This document shows, piece by piece, positions 5,833 to 7,001 of a stretch of 7,001 bases of DNA (position 1 is its first letter; the number at the start of each line of letters is the position of its first letter). A model generated the notes under the pieces. It was not told where the DNA came from. It ran no database searches and was given only the letters and a program-made list of their open reading frames with translations. Location: the NCBI GenBank assembly GCA_031127185.1, contig JARIET010000153.1, forward strand, positions 1-7,001, in the 5' to 3' direction. This DNA comes from Gemmatimonadota bacterium (GTDB lineage: Bacteria; Gemmatimonadota; Gemmatimonadetes; Gemmatimonadales; Gemmatimonadaceae). A program made the translations under genes and the position numbers.

Positions 5833-5968
5833 GTATAACGAATCAGGTTGTGCTGCGGCCGTTCGAAACAAATGCGGCGGCGGGAACGCCGCCGACTCTC
5901 AGAATATGAAGCGGCGGCCCCGCCGCCGCTCCCGCAGCAACGGCCGTCAGCACCAACCGTAGTTAGCC
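5833..5968 (-). other. integron-type attC site downstream of the M28 peptidase gene
   Basis: On the minus strand the site starts with GGCTAAC (5968-5962), 26 bases after the peptidase stop, and ends with GTTATAC (5839-5833), 28 bases before the lipoprotein ATG. The arms 5939-5958 and 5846-5863 pair over 18 bp; the gene-proximal arm carries two extra bases (plus-strand T5947 and one C at 5953/5954), six bases apart exactly as in the other site. Between the arms are two GC-rich hairpins (5875-5894 and 5910-5930). The length of 136 nt suits attC. R'' and R' match the consensus boxes only partly outside AAC/GTT, which are the most conserved positions. Confidence 0.78.
5875..5930. repeat. two tandem GC-rich hairpins in the attC loop
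   Basis: CGGCGGCG-GGAA-CGCCGCCG (5875-5894) and AGCGGCGGC-CCC-GCCGCCGCT (5910-5930) are perfect hairpins 15 bases apart. On the minus strand each is followed by a T-rich stretch (TTCATATTCT, ATTTGTTT), so they may also end transcription from the M28 gene. They look like related copies of a small palindromic repeat. Confidence 0.7.
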
Positions 5969-5994
5969 GGCTTACGCGAGGCATCGAACTCGCA

Positions 5995-7001
5995 CTATTT
6001 GGGACGACTCCGCGGTGCCGGTCGCGGCATCAGCGCGTCGCGGTTCGCAATCAGATACGCTGTGGATGCGATGACCACGGCGGCCTGCTTGAGATCCTCG
6101 ATGTCGAGGCGCTCGTACGTATCGACCGACGTATGGTGCGTTCGCTGCCAATAGTCGAGCGGATCCTGCGCAAAGTCGAACGCGGGAATGCCAACGCCTT
6201 CGAATGCCTGATGGTCGCTCTGGCCACGCTGGGCATCCGTGAGCACCCCGGCCACGCCAAGGTCGCGCAGCGGCAGGAGCAGTTCCGTCAGGATTGGCGC
6301 CGCTTGGGCGCTCGATCCCAGCCGTACCGCTCGGAGGCGCCCGGAGCCGTTGTCAACGTTGAAGTATGCAGAAATCCGTGAGTGCAGCTCCGGATGGGCG
6401 GCGAGCCACCGTTGGGACCCCCACGGGCCACGTTCTTCGGGGTCCCAGAGACCGATCCGAATCGTACGGCGTGGCTGAAGGCCCGACGCGCGAAGAATGC
6501 GCATCGCCTCCATCATGATGACGACGCCAGCGCCATTGTCAGTCGCGCCGGTCCCGACGTGCCACGAATCGAGATGAGCGCCAATCACCACGTACTCGTC
6601 GGCCTTGTCCGTGCCTCGCAGTTCTGCGAAGACATTCGAGCGTTGCCGATTGCCGGGAAGGACTCGGCTGCGCACCTCGGCCTCAATCGAGACCGGGACA
6701 CCTCGCCTGACATTGCGCCAGATCTGACCGTAGTGCTCGTATGTCATGTCGAGTCGAATGAGCGAGTCCGACGGATCGATTGCCCAGTCGAGTGGACGGC
6801 CGCTTGCATCTGACCGCTGGACGCCGTAGCCGGACAACAAGCCATAGGGCTGAGGCGTCCATACGCCGAGAGTTCCGAGACTGCGTTCCGCGCGCATCAG
6901 CGAGTCGAGCGCGCGCTGCCGCAACGGAACGACCTTCCAGTCAGGGAGCGGGCCGAGCGGGCCTGCCGACGCTCCGCCGGCTGCTGGCCGGGTCGCCGGT
7001 G
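5995..7001 (-). CDS. M28-family zinc exopeptidase, carboxypeptidase Q-like (5' end outside window)
   Basis: The frame is open to the window edge, giving 334 visible C-terminal residues; the start and any signal peptide are missing. Visible motifs match the two-zinc M28 catalytic domain: GAHLDSWHVG (H142), ATDNGAG (bridging D154), WDPEERGPWGS (general base E188, ligand E189), NVDNGSG (D216) and RTHHTSVDTYERL (H289), with SDHQAF (H263) near the active site. All five expected metal ligands are present. The spacing and DSWHVGTGATDNGAG most resemble carboxypeptidase Q-type enzymes, which remove residues from small peptides, usually after export to the periplasm or outside. The visible upstream part (1-100) would be the region before the catalytic core, which often holds a PA insert. 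The gene ends 26 bases before an attC-like site, so it may be the preceding cassette, although it is long for one. Exact substrate unknown. Confidence 0.93.
   Translation of the reverse strand, partial: PATRPAAGGASAGPLGPLPDWKVVPLRQRALDSLMRAERSLGTLGVWTPQPYGLLSGYGVQRSDASGRPLDWAIDPSDSLIRLDMTYEHYGQIWRNVRRGVPVSIEAEVRSRVLPGNRQRSNVFAELRGTDKADEYVVIGAHLDSWHVGTGATDNGAGVVIMMEAMRILRASGLQPRRTIRIGLWDPEERGPWGSQRWLAAHPELHSRISAYFNVDNGSGRLRAVRLGSSAQAAPILTELLLPLRDLGVAGVLTDAQRGQSDHQAFEGVGIPAFDFAQDPLDYWQRTHHTSVDTYERLDIEDLKQAAVVIASTAYLIANRDALMPRPAPRSRPK

Noticed and set aside
5805..5984. N-terminal extension of the lipoprotein to 5984
   Set aside because: It would place a low-complexity Arg/Ser stretch before a perfect signal peptide and translate through the attC; AAGGAGG just before 5804 decides the start.
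5976..5993. tRNA-like T-arm (GAGTTCGATGCCTC on the minus strand)
   Set aside because: The loop has eight bases and no acceptor, D or anticodon arms surround it; it is a simple hairpin after the peptidase stop.
1..7001. CRISPR array or rRNA/tRNA genes
   Set aside because: No regularly spaced repeats and no conserved RNA gene sequence were seen.

Overview
The window is GC-rich. Its clearest protein, a Hanks-type Ser/Thr kinase joined through one membrane segment to a WD40/PD40-like beta-propeller, is a design very abundant in Gemmatimonadota, so a soil or sediment Gemmatimonadota-like bacterium is the best guess (inference, no marker gene present). All host genes are on the minus strand; the only plus-strand gene is a transposase.

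Read along the minus strand from high to low coordinates: the 3' part of an M28 zinc exopeptidase (5995-7001, start outside the window); an intergenic stretch folding into a 136-nt integron-type attC site (5833-5968); a small NTF2-like lipoprotein (5259-5804); a second attC-like site of 135 nt (5117-5251); an IS110/IS1111-family insertion sequence (about 3600-5118); a 103-residue two-helix membrane protein (3277-3588); about 320 bases without a convincing gene; the kinase-propeller gene (168-2939 or 2954); and the first 14 codons of another exported protein (1-42).

The main discovery is that the gaps around the lipoprotein gene are not ordinary spacers. Both are about 135 nt, start with an R''-like ...AAC box just after a stop codon and end with a GTT core. 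Both have long complementary arms in which the gene-proximal arm carries two extra unpaired bases spaced identically (T, six bases, C on the plus strand). That is the architecture of integron attC sites, so the lipoprotein gene, and probably its neighbours, look like cassettes of an integron array or of a cluster of attC sites whose integrase is outside the window. An integrase would be expected beyond the right edge, upstream of the cassettes.

The insertion sequence abuts the GTT core of the lipoprotein attC, as in the IS1111-attC group known to target such sites. It has 10-bp subterminal inverted repeats, an intact DEDD transposase and, between transposase stop and right end, about 250 bases with a nested two-arm fold closed by a 19-bp interrupted stem: a strong candidate for the guide (bridge/seeker) RNA expected there in IS1111-type elements. 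A perfect TTGACA near the right end points outward, as expected for a promoter completed when the element circularises.
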